From assembly GCA_023264495.1 (NCBI GenBank), contig JAHFMM010000002.1, positions 21,177-55,974 on the forward strand: DNA of 34,798 nt, read 5' to 3'. The translations under genes were made by a program, and so were the position numbers. Below are positions 15,583 through 24,396 of this stretch, piece by piece. Below the pieces are notes generated by a model. The model saw only the letters and a program-made list of their open reading frames with translations. It did no database searches and had not been told where the DNA came from. The stretch comes from a bacterium (GTDB lineage: Bacteria > Patescibacteriota > Minisyncoccia > Phycocordibacterales > Phycocordibacteraceae). Each line of letters starts with the position of its first letter. Within the stretch, counting starts at the first letter, position 1.

Positions 15583-16448
15583 ACCGACATACTACTATGA
15601 ACAATGTCTGGAAGCGACAAGAGCCCGTCTGCCTCAGCAAGGAGCTCCCCGACCCGCTCCGGCGAGAGATGCAGCAGGTCGAGCTTCCTCCGATCCTTCA
15701 GGATCTCATCTACCGCAATGACGCCAGCATCAACTAAGAGATGTTTCTCCGCTCCCGATATCCCAGTCAAGGTTGTTATGGGATACACTTTCGCACGGCT
15801 CATACGGATGAGGAGTGATTCGTGATGCGGGTACCCCCATCCGAGGAGCTCAACGCCGGCGCACTCGGCGTACGCGATCGCTTCAGAAGTGAATTTCGTA
15901 TTCGTGATCAGGATGCCGCGGTCGATCGGACATGCGCGACTATCTGATGCGCACGAGAAAATATCGTCGAACCGGCTCTTCACATACAGCGCGACCTTGA
16001 GGTCAGTCTTATAATTCGGATCGTTATGGTACTTGAGTTCAGCCGCAAGGAACATGTTTTGCTCGGGATGCGATGCATAAAAATCAACTTCGTGTGTTAC
16101 GCATGCTCCGCGCATCATCTTGCGGGTCTCAACCTGCCACCCTTCGGCCCGATAGAGATGAGAGATGAAATCTTCGAAAGGGTGTCCTGACGGCCCGAAC
16201 TCAAGAAGCGCGCGGCGGAGCAGGTAACGGGCGGCAACCGGACGTGCCTCTTTGCGCAGGAGGGTGAAAGCGCGGCGATAGATCTCTCGAGAGGACGTAC
16301 CCGGGACAATGGTCGCAGCGACCGCTTCAGTGATGCGCTCGGCGGTGTGCTGACCGGCACCTGCTTGCTCAAGCGAGATGGTGAGTCGCATTGGGTTGAA
16401 TGGCTGGTGCGATCCGTCACCGGTAACGATGTCGGGTGTCGGTATCAT
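15579..16448 (-). CDS. ATP-cone domain fused to a restriction-endonuclease-like (Mrr/PD-(D/E)XK) domain with a C-terminal helical tail
   Basis: N-terminal IVTGDGSHQPFNPMRLTISLEQAGAG...ITEAVAATIVPGTSSREIYRRAFTLLRK (ATP-cone-like); middle HPFEDFISHLYRAEGWQVETRKMMRGACVTHEVDFYASHPEQNMFLAAELKYHN (D-ExK). Confidence 0.75.
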   Translation of the reverse strand: MIPTPDIVTGDGSHQPFNPMRLTISLEQAGAGQHTAERITEAVAATIVPGTSSREIYRRAFTLLRKEARPVAARYLLRRALLEFGPSGHPFEDFISHLYRAEGWQVETRKMMRGACVTHEVDFYASHPEQNMFLAAELKYHNDPNYKTDLKVALYVKSRFDDIFSCASDSRACPIDRGILITNTKFTSEAIAYAECAGVELLGWGYPHHESLLIRMSRAKVYPITTLTGISGAEKHLLVDAGVIAVDEILKDRRKLDLLHLSPERVGELLAEADGLLSLPDIVHSSMSV

Positions 16449-16855
16449 GGCGTCGTTGTCGCGACACGCTCATTCACGCTCACATCGATGGGGAGATGCG
16501 CCGGCGCCTCGATGCTTGTCGTGAATGGAAGAATGGCCACTCGCTTTAGGCAGACGCCAGTCGTATCGGGCATCGAGAGCGCTACCACGATGCGTTCGGT
16601 GCTTGAAGCGTTTCCCGCAAGAGTTGCTGTTGCGGTAATTGAGGCGCAGGCATCTGGCGCGCGCACTGTCCCGGTAATCGTGTGGACACCCTTCTTGAAG
16701 CTGTCGCTCAGTCTGACTTCTGGCATCAATGCTGTTGTGGTCTCAGGAGAGCGTGTGAGCGGGACCTCGTGCGTATGTGGCACCAAGAAGATAAAGCTCG
16801 CGAGGATAATGATGGCGATAATAGTCGCAGCAGCCCAAAGACGCGAAGAATTCAT
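16445..16855 (-). CDS. Small signal-anchored hypothetical protein
   Basis: TM AATIIAIIILASFIFLV followed by a compact domain with paired cysteines; 4-bp overlaps both sides. Confidence 0.75.
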   Translation of the reverse strand: MNSSRLWAAATIIAIIILASFIFLVPHTHEVPLTRSPETTTALMPEVRLSDSFKKGVHTITGTVRAPDACASITATATLAGNASSTERIVVALSMPDTTGVCLKRVAILPFTTSIEAPAHLPIDVSVNERVATTTP

Positions 16856-17847
16856 GCTTCTATCATACCACCACCTATTAATTCAGCATTTCGATAAAAG
16901 ACGATCGATTGACCGGGCGCCGGAGGCTCAGGGAGAGCGTCTGCGCTCTTGAATACATCTCCCTCGATTCTTCCGCGCACCCGAGGCCCGCGATAGCGAT
17001 ATTGCGCATGCGTTGCAGCGCGAGTGTCAGCCAACCAATTTGGTGCCGTGAACGAGATGGAAGTACCGATTGTCTGCGATACGCGCTTCTTCCCTACCAC
17101 AAGCTCATTTTTTGCAATATCCTTTGCGAGGACGAACCACGGACCGGGCTCGATCGCATCGTGAAGCGTAACGCGCTCGCCGAGCGTGACAGGGAGCGCT
17201 CCTTCGTGTTCCCCGACCACCGTTCCCACTTCGTTCAATGCGCGTCCAGGAGCTATCTCGAACTCATCACGCAAGAATTCATCGAGGGAAATATCCCCAA
17301 GGAAGCATACGCCCTGACTGTCTCGTTTGCGGGCAACCGGCAGATTGAATCGCTCTGCAAGGGTGCGCACCTCGCCCTTTGCCATCTCAGCAACCGGGAA
17401 GATCGTTGCTTCGAGGATCGCGCGCGGCACTGCCCAGAGGAAATAACTCTGATCCTTCTCGCCGCTCCGATAATGTCCGGTCGCAATCGCATCGGCTCCT
17501 GCAGATTTTGCGAAACGGTAGAATGCGCCGAACTTCACCTCCCGATTGCACATCACATCCGGGTTCGGCGTCCGCCCCGCGCCATATTCAGCAAGAAGAT
17601 AGTCGATAACGCCCGCCTTGTATTCGGCGCTCGCGTCAAGCGTATGGAACGGGATATGAAGCCGCGCGGCAACGCGCATCGCATCTCTCCGGTCTGCCGC
17701 CCAGGTGCAGGGCATCCCGGACGGATACCATCCCTTGATAAACACGCCGGTTACCTCTGCGCCCGCGCGCTTGAGCAATGCCGCCGACACTGCCGAATCA
17801 ACGCCTCCCGACAGTCCGACAAATATCTTCTTCCCTTTCAGATCCAT
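16852..17847 (-). CDS. mnmA: tRNA-specific 2-thiouridylase MnmA
   Basis: KIFVGLSGGVDSAVSAALLK...GRTPNPDVMCNREVKFGAF...ATGHY...KRDSQGVCFLGDISLDEFL. Confidence 0.96.
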   Translation of the reverse strand: MDLKGKKIFVGLSGGVDSAVSAALLKRAGAEVTGVFIKGWYPSGMPCTWAADRRDAMRVAARLHIPFHTLDASAEYKAGVIDYLLAEYGAGRTPNPDVMCNREVKFGAFYRFAKSAGADAIATGHYRSGEKDQSYFLWAVPRAILEATIFPVAEMAKGEVRTLAERFNLPVARKRDSQGVCFLGDISLDEFLRDEFEIAPGRALNEVGTVVGEHEGALPVTLGERVTLHDAIEPGPWFVLAKDIAKNELVVGKKRVSQTIGTSISFTAPNWLADTRAATHAQYRYRGPRVRGRIEGDVFKSADALPEPPAPGQSIVFYRNAELIGGGMIEA

Positions 17848-17870
17848 TCCCCTAGCTTACTACCAATGCA

Positions 17871-18806
17871 TCAGTAAAGATATTTCTTGAGATTGGCTTG
17901 GTGCTCGGTGTAGGTTGCTGCGTAGTGCATCAGGCCGTCGTTGCCGGTGAGATAGTAGAGGTACTTTGTCGCTGTAGAACTTGCGGCTGCTTGGAGCGCA
18001 TCGAGTCCCGGGTTGCCGATCGGTCCCGGCGGGAGCCCTCGATGCGCGTAAGTGTTGTAGGGCGAATCGACTTTCAGATCCTTTGGAGAAGGAGAATAGG
18101 TACTGCGGTTGAAGATGTAGCCGAACACCGCATCGACCTGGAGCGGCATGTTGCGCGCAAGACGGTTCCAGAGGATACCTGCCACGATGCGGCGATCAGC
18201 GGCGGTGCTTGCCTCCTTCTCGACAAGCGAAGCCATAGTAACAATCTCTGAGAGCGAATGTCCCGATCGGCGTATGTCATCTTGGATCGTTGTGATTTTC
18301 TTCTCGAAGTTGTCTCGGAGCGCGTTCCGTATACCGGGAGCGTCAGTCGATAGCGAGAAGAGATAGGTGTCGGGGAATAAATACCCTTCGTCAGCATTCG
18401 CGAGCGCTATGAACTCTTCTTGCGTGACGGTCGGGATGAGTTCATTAATCTGTGCCGCCATCTCGCGTACGGTACTTCCCTCAATGAAGGTGATGCGTGC
18501 AGGCGGCACGCCATAGTCGCCGACAATCATCCGGCGAGCAACGACAAAAGCGTTTTCCGCTGCAGTGAAGCGATACGCCCCTGCTTGGATGCCGCGCCCC
18601 TCGCCAAAGAAAGTAACGATATATTTAAAGGAAGCCGCGTGCGTAATGATATGTTCCGCACGCAGTTTCTCGGCGATGCTGGTGAGCGATTCTCCGCGGG
18701 CGATCGTGAGAGTCGTCCCGGGGACAAAAGAGAGCGGCGGCGCAGCGACATACGCATAGCCGAGAATGAGCAGGAGACTGATACCGAAGAGTCTCGTATA
18801 CATCAA
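17871..18806 (-). CDS. mltG: Endolytic murein transglycosylase MltG (YceG-like)
   Basis: ASLVEKEASTAADRRIVAGILWNRLARNMPLQVDAVFGYI...SPYNTYAHRGLPPGPIGNPGLDALQAA. Confidence 0.93.
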   Translation of the reverse strand: MMYTRLFGISLLLILGYAYVAAPPLSFVPGTTLTIARGESLTSIAEKLRAEHIITHAASFKYIVTFFGEGRGIQAGAYRFTAAENAFVVARRMIVGDYGVPPARITFIEGSTVREMAAQINELIPTVTQEEFIALANADEGYLFPDTYLFSLSTDAPGIRNALRDNFEKKITTIQDDIRRSGHSLSEIVTMASLVEKEASTAADRRIVAGILWNRLARNMPLQVDAVFGYIFNRSTYSPSPKDLKVDSPYNTYAHRGLPPGPIGNPGLDALQAAASSTATKYLYYLTGNDGLMHYAATYTEHQANLKKYLY

Positions 18807-20179
18807 ACAGGCAGATTATGAGGCGCTTCAGCGGTCGAAGAAGCGACCCGATCAAGACTTGGCGACTCGATAGCGCGCGAAGGGATATGGAATACGGTCG
18901 CCAGCTCTTCAGTGCTCATGACCATCGTGTCGTCCGGGTGCAATCCGCCCTCGAAGAAGGGATCATAGAAGAACTGTCGGCGGCGATAGGCCTCGACGAG
19001 CTCTTTGCGGAAGTGCTCCTTCCGTTTCTCGACGCCGATTTCCCACGGATAATCGTCAAAGGTCTTCATCCACTTCAACGAGTTAATACCGTTCCACCCT
19101 TCGGTGCTGAAGGGTTTAAAGAGACCGATGAGGTGCGCGATCGTAACGGGAACGAAATCGTTCGTTCGTCCGATATATATGCCGCGCGCGCCGACATCGA
19201 AAGCGAGTTTCGAGACGTTGCGCTCGATGGCCGCCATTTTTTCTGCTTGGCCTTTTGTCGGGTTCGGGAACCCTTCGGTTTCGCGCATCTCTCCAGTGAA
19301 GACATCCCGATACTGCACCTTGTTGACAGTCTGGGCGCGGATGTGCTGAACGAGATTCTCCCCCTCATCCTTCCAGGTATACGGTTTGCCCTGCTCATTG
19401 AGCCTGCGGTATCGCTCGCCCTTGTGAACGCGGATGACAAACTGGAGCCAGACATATTCGCCCTTCCCGATTGAGGCCATGAATTCGATGAGGTTTGCAA
19501 GCGGGTCGATCTGTTCCGGCTCTTTCTGCACCTGATCAAGCCCGTACTCGACATAGGTCTTTATCGGGAGCGGTGCCGCCGCCGTGTGCGTGAAGTCGCA
19601 TCCCCACATGCTCCAACCTTCAGAAGGGATCGGGATAGTGCGCGTATAGTCAGGCACCTCGACCAGCTGTACTCCCGGATATTGCGCATACATCTGCGAC
19701 TCGACAATTCGCCTGAAGCTCGCGCGCGTCCAGATGAAGAAATGAACGCGTCCTTCAAACGAAGCGATCTCAAGCGACCAGAAGGGGCGGATACCGCCCA
19801 AGAAACGCGCCCACCACGTCGCCTCTCCCCCGGAGAGGTGGATGCCGGAGAGGAACGTCTCCATAGCGAGCGGCGTCTTTACCAGATTGCGCGGGGGCTT
19901 TATCTCAAGAAGGAGATATTCATGGGAAGCGATAAACTCAGAACGTTTCAGGATGTACCACATCGTGTATGCGCCGCCGACACAGAGGACCGCTAACCAC
20001 AGCGGGGCAAGAAAGAGAGCCATGGAAAACGCCAGAGAGACCTCATAAGGCATGAAGAGATACGAGAGTACAATGAGTACAATGCCGAGTATGAAAAGCG
20101 GCCACGCTTCGAATCGAAGACCGATCTTATTCGTGATTGCCTTTTGAGCTCCTTCAAGCTCGTGTAAGAACGGGACCAT
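18803..20179 (-). CDS. Conserved CPR-type membrane protein, function unknown
   Basis: Two or more N-terminal TM helices, then a large soluble domain; -10 TATACT 7 nt before ATG; 4-bp overlap with mltG. Confidence 0.8.
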   Translation of the reverse strand: MVPFLHELEGAQKAITNKIGLRFEAWPLFILGIVLIVLSYLFMPYEVSLAFSMALFLAPLWLAVLCVGGAYTMWYILKRSEFIASHEYLLLEIKPPRNLVKTPLAMETFLSGIHLSGGEATWWARFLGGIRPFWSLEIASFEGRVHFFIWTRASFRRIVESQMYAQYPGVQLVEVPDYTRTIPIPSEGWSMWGCDFTHTAAAPLPIKTYVEYGLDQVQKEPEQIDPLANLIEFMASIGKGEYVWLQFVIRVHKGERYRRLNEQGKPYTWKDEGENLVQHIRAQTVNKVQYRDVFTGEMRETEGFPNPTKGQAEKMAAIERNVSKLAFDVGARGIYIGRTNDFVPVTIAHLIGLFKPFSTEGWNGINSLKWMKTFDDYPWEIGVEKRKEHFRKELVEAYRRRQFFYDPFFEGGLHPDDTMVMSTEELATVFHIPSRAIESPSLDRVASSTAEAPHNLPV

Positions 20180-20202
20180 GATGTTCAGTATAGCAAAACA
20201 AA

Positions 20203-20240
20203 CAGAGACACTCGCCTTCGAGCGAGCGTCTCTGTTTATA
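20203..20240 (-). terminator. Intrinsic terminator of the HARE-HTH gene, running into the promoter of the 18803..20179 gene
   Basis: Minus strand AACAGAGACGCTCGCTCGAAGGCGAGTGTCTCTGTT followed by TGTTTTGC and TATACT. Confidence 0.75.
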
Positions 20241-20247
20241 GGAGAGG

Positions 20248-21348
20248 TTATACGGCAGCGTAGCGGCCATCCTTCATCCTCTTGAAATATCGGGCGTCAT
20301 TCAGGTTTACGAGGATCGTATTATCCTTCACGAAGCGCGCCTCCTTCACCTGCTTGATGACCGCATCTTTCGTCAGAGGACCGGATTTCTCGATAACATC
20401 CTTGATGATGTCGCGCACTACGCCTGGCTTGTAACCCCATTCGGCGAGCGCATAGAGCCCCCGACCGACAAGCACGAATCGCGAGTCCTTGATCAACTCA
20501 TTGTGCGTTGTCGCGACATGAGCTTTCTTGGTGAAGACATTGCTGATAGCTTTTGCGACTTCTGAGAAGTGCATCGGCGAACCGTGGCGCTTGATAGCGA
20601 GGTAGGCATAATCGCGGATCCCTTTGATCCTGATCGCCGGCGAGGTAACCCGACCCCACTCAGCGAGCGGATTGCTGCCGATATGCTTTGAGAGCGAGAG
20701 CCAGCGCTTCAATACTTCCTCATTCTTGTACGCATCATTCACTTCTTTAAGCTCATCAAGGAACCGATCGAGGAGCTCTCCCTCTGAAAGAACGTCATCA
20801 TCAGGAAGCGAGGTGTAGAGCCGTGAGAGCGCGTTGTGGATGGCAGTGGCGGTCTTCATATCGACATGCCAGCGCGCCAAGAAGTCGTTTGTCTCGCGCT
20901 CGCGGAAGAATGAGGAATCGAGAACGAGCAAGAAGCGGAAACGGTTGCGGCTCTTCTCATCTTTGCCGAGAGCCGAGAGCAGAGCGTCCTCGGGTACGAT
21001 AGCCCCGAGCTTCTCGATGAATGTAGCAATTTCCTCGAATAGAGGTGCTGATTCTTTGAAGATCTTACTTGCACGTATAGAGTCAAGGCCAGCCGCCTCT
21101 ATTTGGCGGACACGTTCACGAGTAATATGCGAGTGGTCGCCGATCGCTTCGAGCGTTTCTCGCTCAGGATTCGTCCCGAGACCGAAGCGGCGGACGAGCA
21201 CCTCTCGGGCGCGCTCAGGCGCGGCGACAAGAAGACGCTTCACAAAGGTTGCGCTATCAAACGAAAAAGATGCTGCTGCAGAGGAGCGAGCGCCAGCTCG
21301 GCTGCCTTTCCCTGCTGATTTCTGTACCGTTTTCGTACTTCTTTTCAT
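20248..21348 (-). CDS. Sigma-70 region-4-like HTH protein with a C-terminal HARE-HTH domain
   Basis: RFGLGTNPERETLEAIGDHSHITRERVRQIEAAGLDSIR (sigma r4) plus HGSPMHFSEVAKAISNVF...KDSRFVLVGRGLYALAEWGY (HARE-HTH-like). Confidence 0.8.
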   Translation of the reverse strand: MKRSTKTVQKSAGKGSRAGARSSAAASFSFDSATFVKRLLVAAPERAREVLVRRFGLGTNPERETLEAIGDHSHITRERVRQIEAAGLDSIRASKIFKESAPLFEEIATFIEKLGAIVPEDALLSALGKDEKSRNRFRFLLVLDSSFFRERETNDFLARWHVDMKTATAIHNALSRLYTSLPDDDVLSEGELLDRFLDELKEVNDAYKNEEVLKRWLSLSKHIGSNPLAEWGRVTSPAIRIKGIRDYAYLAIKRHGSPMHFSEVAKAISNVFTKKAHVATTHNELIKDSRFVLVGRGLYALAEWGYKPGVVRDIIKDVIEKSGPLTKDAVIKQVKEARFVKDNTILVNLNDARYFKRMKDGRYAAV

Positions 21349-21356
21349 GTGGTGTA

Positions 21357-21385
21357 TTTATATCAAACGCTTGATATATAGTCAA
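21357..21385 (-). promoter_or_regulatory. Promoter TTGACT-17-TATAAA with an operator-like inverted repeat in the spacer
   Basis: -35 at 21385..21380, -10 at 21362..21357; TATATCAA-ACGC-TTGATATA at 21359-21378. Confidence 0.65.
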
Positions 21386-21394
21386 TATTGCCGA

Positions 21395-23704
21395 TTATAC
21401 AACAAGATTCATGATCTTGTTGGGGACATAAATCACCCGCTCAGGACTCTTCCCGCCAAGCGCAGCGGTAACTGACGAGAGCTCGTATGAGGCGGCCAAC
21501 GCCGCCTCTTGAGAAACATCGCGCGGGAGTGTCATGGAGCCGCGCCGTTTGCCGTTGACCTGCACCACGATCGTTTCATTGGCCGCCGCAACGATGGTCG
21601 CGAGAGGCCATGTCTGCTGATGTACGCTTCCTTCCCCGCCAAGCTTCTCCCAAAGATGTTCGGCGAGGTGCGGCGCGAACGGCGCGAGCATGATGACGAA
21701 TTCCCTGAAGACATCCCTGCTGAGCAGAGGTGTCGTTTCAAATTCATTCAAGAGTGTCATGAGCGCCGCAATCCCCGTATTGAATTTGAACCGATCGCTA
21801 TCTTCGGCTATCTTCATGTTCGTTCTGGCTACTGTCTGTTGAAGAGCCTCTGTCGAAGCGGCATCAGCGGCGACACGTTCGGAGGCGCGCACGATCCGAT
21901 CAAGGAATTTGCGCATACTCGCGACCCCGTCAAGATTCCAGGGATAGTTCCCCGGCTCGTTATAGGGGCCGATGAAGGCGAGGTAGATACGCACCGCATC
22001 AGCGCCATACCTCCCGACGAACTCATCAGGGTTTATCACATTCCCTTTCGACTTGCTCATCTTCTGTCCGTCGGGACCCATGATGAGCCCCCGATTGAAT
22101 CGCTCGATGAACGGTTCGTCGATCTGCACCAATGCCAGATCATGGAGCGCCTTGGTAAAAAATCGCGCATAGAGAAGGTGCATGGTGGTGTGTTCGCTGC
22201 CGCCCGAGTAGCGATCGACCGGCATCCACTTCTTCATCAGCGATTGATCGGAGAAATCGTGCGGATCCTTCGGGTCGAGGTACCGCAAGAAGTACCATGA
22301 TGAATCAACGAACGTATCGAGCGTATCGTATTCGGGCGTCCATCCCTCGCCGAATATTTTCGTAACGCGCTCTCGCAATTCTTTTGATGATGCGAGCGGT
22401 GATTTGCCAGTCGGGGTGAAATCAACATCAGCCGGCAGGAGCCACGGCAAGTGCTCGGCAGGGATCATATGCGGCTTCCCTTCTGGGTCGTACACAATCG
22501 GTATGGGGCAACCCCAATATCGCTGACGGCTCACGAGCCAGTCGCGCAAACGATACTGGGTTGTCTTCTGTCCGCCTATGCTTGCGATTTCATCCCATTC
22601 TGCGAATGTAGTTTCGACTATCGGCAGATTGAACTTCACGGCAAAATCATGGTCGCGCTCGTCGTGCGCGGGGACGGCCATGACGGCACCGGTGCCGTAG
22701 GAGGCGAGTACGTAGTCGGCGATGTAGACAGGGATTTTTTCTTTCGTTGCCGGGTTAATCGCCATAATACCTTCGAGCAGTACACCTGTCTTCTCTTTAT
22801 TCTCGCTCCGCTCGCGCTCGGTCTTGCGTTTGGTTGCCGTGATATATCCCTCGGCCTCGCTCTTGTTTGATACATGAGATAGAAGCTGTGCGACGAGAGC
22901 GTGTTCAGGCGCAAGCACGACATAGGTTGCGCCGAAAATAGTGTCGGGACGAGTCGTGAACACCTTGATTGATTCCAAGGTCGAACCTTGGAAATCGAGT
23001 GCGAGGTCGAACTTTAGGTACGCGCCTTCAGACTTGCCGATCCAGGCGCGTTGCGCCTCCTTGATCTCTTCGCGCCACGGGAGCGTGTCGAGACCGGCGA
23101 TAAGCCGATCGGCATAATCGGTGATCTTGAGGAACCATTGCGTGAGCCGCTTCTCCTCGACCGTCGTGCCGCAACGCTCGCAGCACCCGTCGATGACCTG
23201 CTCGTTGGCGAGGACGGTCTGATCCTTAGGACACCACTTTACCGCCGCCTCGCGGCGCTCCGCGAGATCATGCTCAAAGAGCTTGGTGAAGAGCCACTGC
23301 GTCCACTGGTAGTAGCTCGGGTCGCATGTAATCACCTCCTTCGACCAATCAAACGAGGCGCCCATCGAGGAGAGCTGGGCGCGCATCCGCTCGATATTCT
23401 TATACGTCCACTCCTTAGGGTCGACCCCATGCTTGATCGCCGCGTTTTCAGCCGGCAAGCCGAAGGCGTCAAACCCGATCGGGAAGAGGACGTTCTTGCC
23501 GCGCGCGCGCAGGAGGCGCGCGTAGATGTCGGTTACCGCGAAGGCGTACCAATGCCCGCTATGGAGATCGCCCGAGGGATACGGGAACTCGACGAGCAGA
23601 TAGTACGGCTCCTTTGATTCATCCGTCAGATCAGTGTGATAGAGATCGAGCGTCGCCCATTTCTCTTGCGCCTTCTTTTCTATCGCCTGATGATTGTAGG
23701 ACAT
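21395..23704 (-). CDS. leuS: Leucyl-tRNA synthetase (start at MSYNHQAIEKK; the track ORF extends to 23806)
   Basis: FPYPSGDLHSGHWYAFAVTD, FTTRPDTIFGATYVVLAPEH, QKMSKSKGNVINPDE. Confidence 0.95.
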   Translation of the reverse strand: MSYNHQAIEKKAQEKWATLDLYHTDLTDESKEPYYLLVEFPYPSGDLHSGHWYAFAVTDIYARLLRARGKNVLFPIGFDAFGLPAENAAIKHGVDPKEWTYKNIERMRAQLSSMGASFDWSKEVITCDPSYYQWTQWLFTKLFEHDLAERREAAVKWCPKDQTVLANEQVIDGCCERCGTTVEEKRLTQWFLKITDYADRLIAGLDTLPWREEIKEAQRAWIGKSEGAYLKFDLALDFQGSTLESIKVFTTRPDTIFGATYVVLAPEHALVAQLLSHVSNKSEAEGYITATKRKTERERSENKEKTGVLLEGIMAINPATKEKIPVYIADYVLASYGTGAVMAVPAHDERDHDFAVKFNLPIVETTFAEWDEIASIGGQKTTQYRLRDWLVSRQRYWGCPIPIVYDPEGKPHMIPAEHLPWLLPADVDFTPTGKSPLASSKELRERVTKIFGEGWTPEYDTLDTFVDSSWYFLRYLDPKDPHDFSDQSLMKKWMPVDRYSGGSEHTTMHLLYARFFTKALHDLALVQIDEPFIERFNRGLIMGPDGQKMSKSKGNVINPDEFVGRYGADAVRIYLAFIGPYNEPGNYPWNLDGVASMRKFLDRIVRASERVAADAASTEALQQTVARTNMKIAEDSDRFKFNTGIAALMTLLNEFETTPLLSRDVFREFVIMLAPFAPHLAEHLWEKLGGEGSVHQQTWPLATIVAAANETIVVQVNGKRRGSMTLPRDVSQEAALAASYELSSVTAALGGKSPERVIYVPNKIMNLVV

Positions 23705-23712
23705 CGTGAGAG

Positions 23713-24264
23713 CTAATCGCGGAATCGACGCCAGCCGATGTAGAGAAGAGCGACAAGACCGATAGTCGCGATAGCAAGACGGAGCCAGTTCCCTGCAGTA
23801 CCCCAATACTCGGCCGAGCCGATGACGAGTGCAATGACGCCGCCATAGGAGAGACCAGTCGAGACAATCGAGGATCCGATTGGCATGAAGCCCGCAACCA
23901 GAGCGACGAGACCGAGCGCGATCATGAGGAGGAATGCGTAGAGCGCATGCTGATCAGACGCTTCTTGATACGGCTTCTGGCACTTCGCATACATGTCGCA
24001 ATAGCCGGTCATTTTGGGTGATGACGGATCGGCATAAGCCGGAACAGGAGCGTACGCTGTCCACTCGCCTCCCTGCGCATCGCAGGTTGCCGCATCGGTC
24101 GGTGAGACGTTCACGCGCGGACAGAAATCGTCATAGACCGGAGCTGGGAACGCGAGCGCGAGCACGACTGAGAAAAATACATTAAGGATAACGACAATGC
24201 CGATCATGAGCGCCCAACGGACGAACTTAGGGTGATTCTGCACAGGTGTTTGTATTGTTTCCAT
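23713..24264 (-). CDS. Multi-pass membrane protein, unknown function
   Basis: Four predicted TM stretches; -10 TATAAT (24278..24273) 8 nt before ATG. Confidence 0.75.
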   Translation of the reverse strand: METIQTPVQNHPKFVRWALMIGIVVILNVFFSVVLALAFPAPVYDDFCPRVNVSPTDAATCDAQGGEWTAYAPVPAYADPSSPKMTGYCDMYAKCQKPYQEASDQHALYAFLLMIALGLVALVAGFMPIGSSIVSTGLSYGGVIALVIGSAEYWGTAGNWLRLAIATIGLVALLYIGWRRFRD

Positions 24265-24284
24265 AGAGGTGCATTATACCACAA

Positions 24285-24325
24285 GAACAACCCCTCGCGT
24301 ACTTGAAGTACGCGAGGGGTTGTTC
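24285..24325. repeat. 41-nt perfect palindrome (20-bp arms, one central base)
   Basis: GAACAACCCCTCGCGTACTT-G-AAGTACGCGAGGGGTTGTTC. Confidence 0.9.
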
Positions 24326-24350
24326 ACTAACCAGCTAATTCCCCTGCTTG

Positions 24351-24381
24351 TAACTTGCCAGGGAAGTCAGACTTCCCTGGC
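24351..24381. repeat. 31-nt palindrome-containing repeat, copy 1 (3' of the tail-fibre-like gene)
   Basis: TAACTTGCCAGGGAAGTCAGACTTCCCTGGC, identical to 25445-25475. Confidence 0.9.
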
Positions 24382-24396
24382 TTGCTCCTCGTTCTG

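Noticed and set aside
16909-17877. 322-aa plus-strand ORF opposite mnmA
   Set aside because: Antisense shadow of mnmA; composition typical of a spurious frame.
23705-23806. N-terminal extension of leuS in the ORF track (MGYCRELAPSCYRD...)
   Set aside because: Extends through the stop region of the upstream membrane-protein gene; canonical LeuRS start is MSYNHQAIEKK at 23704.
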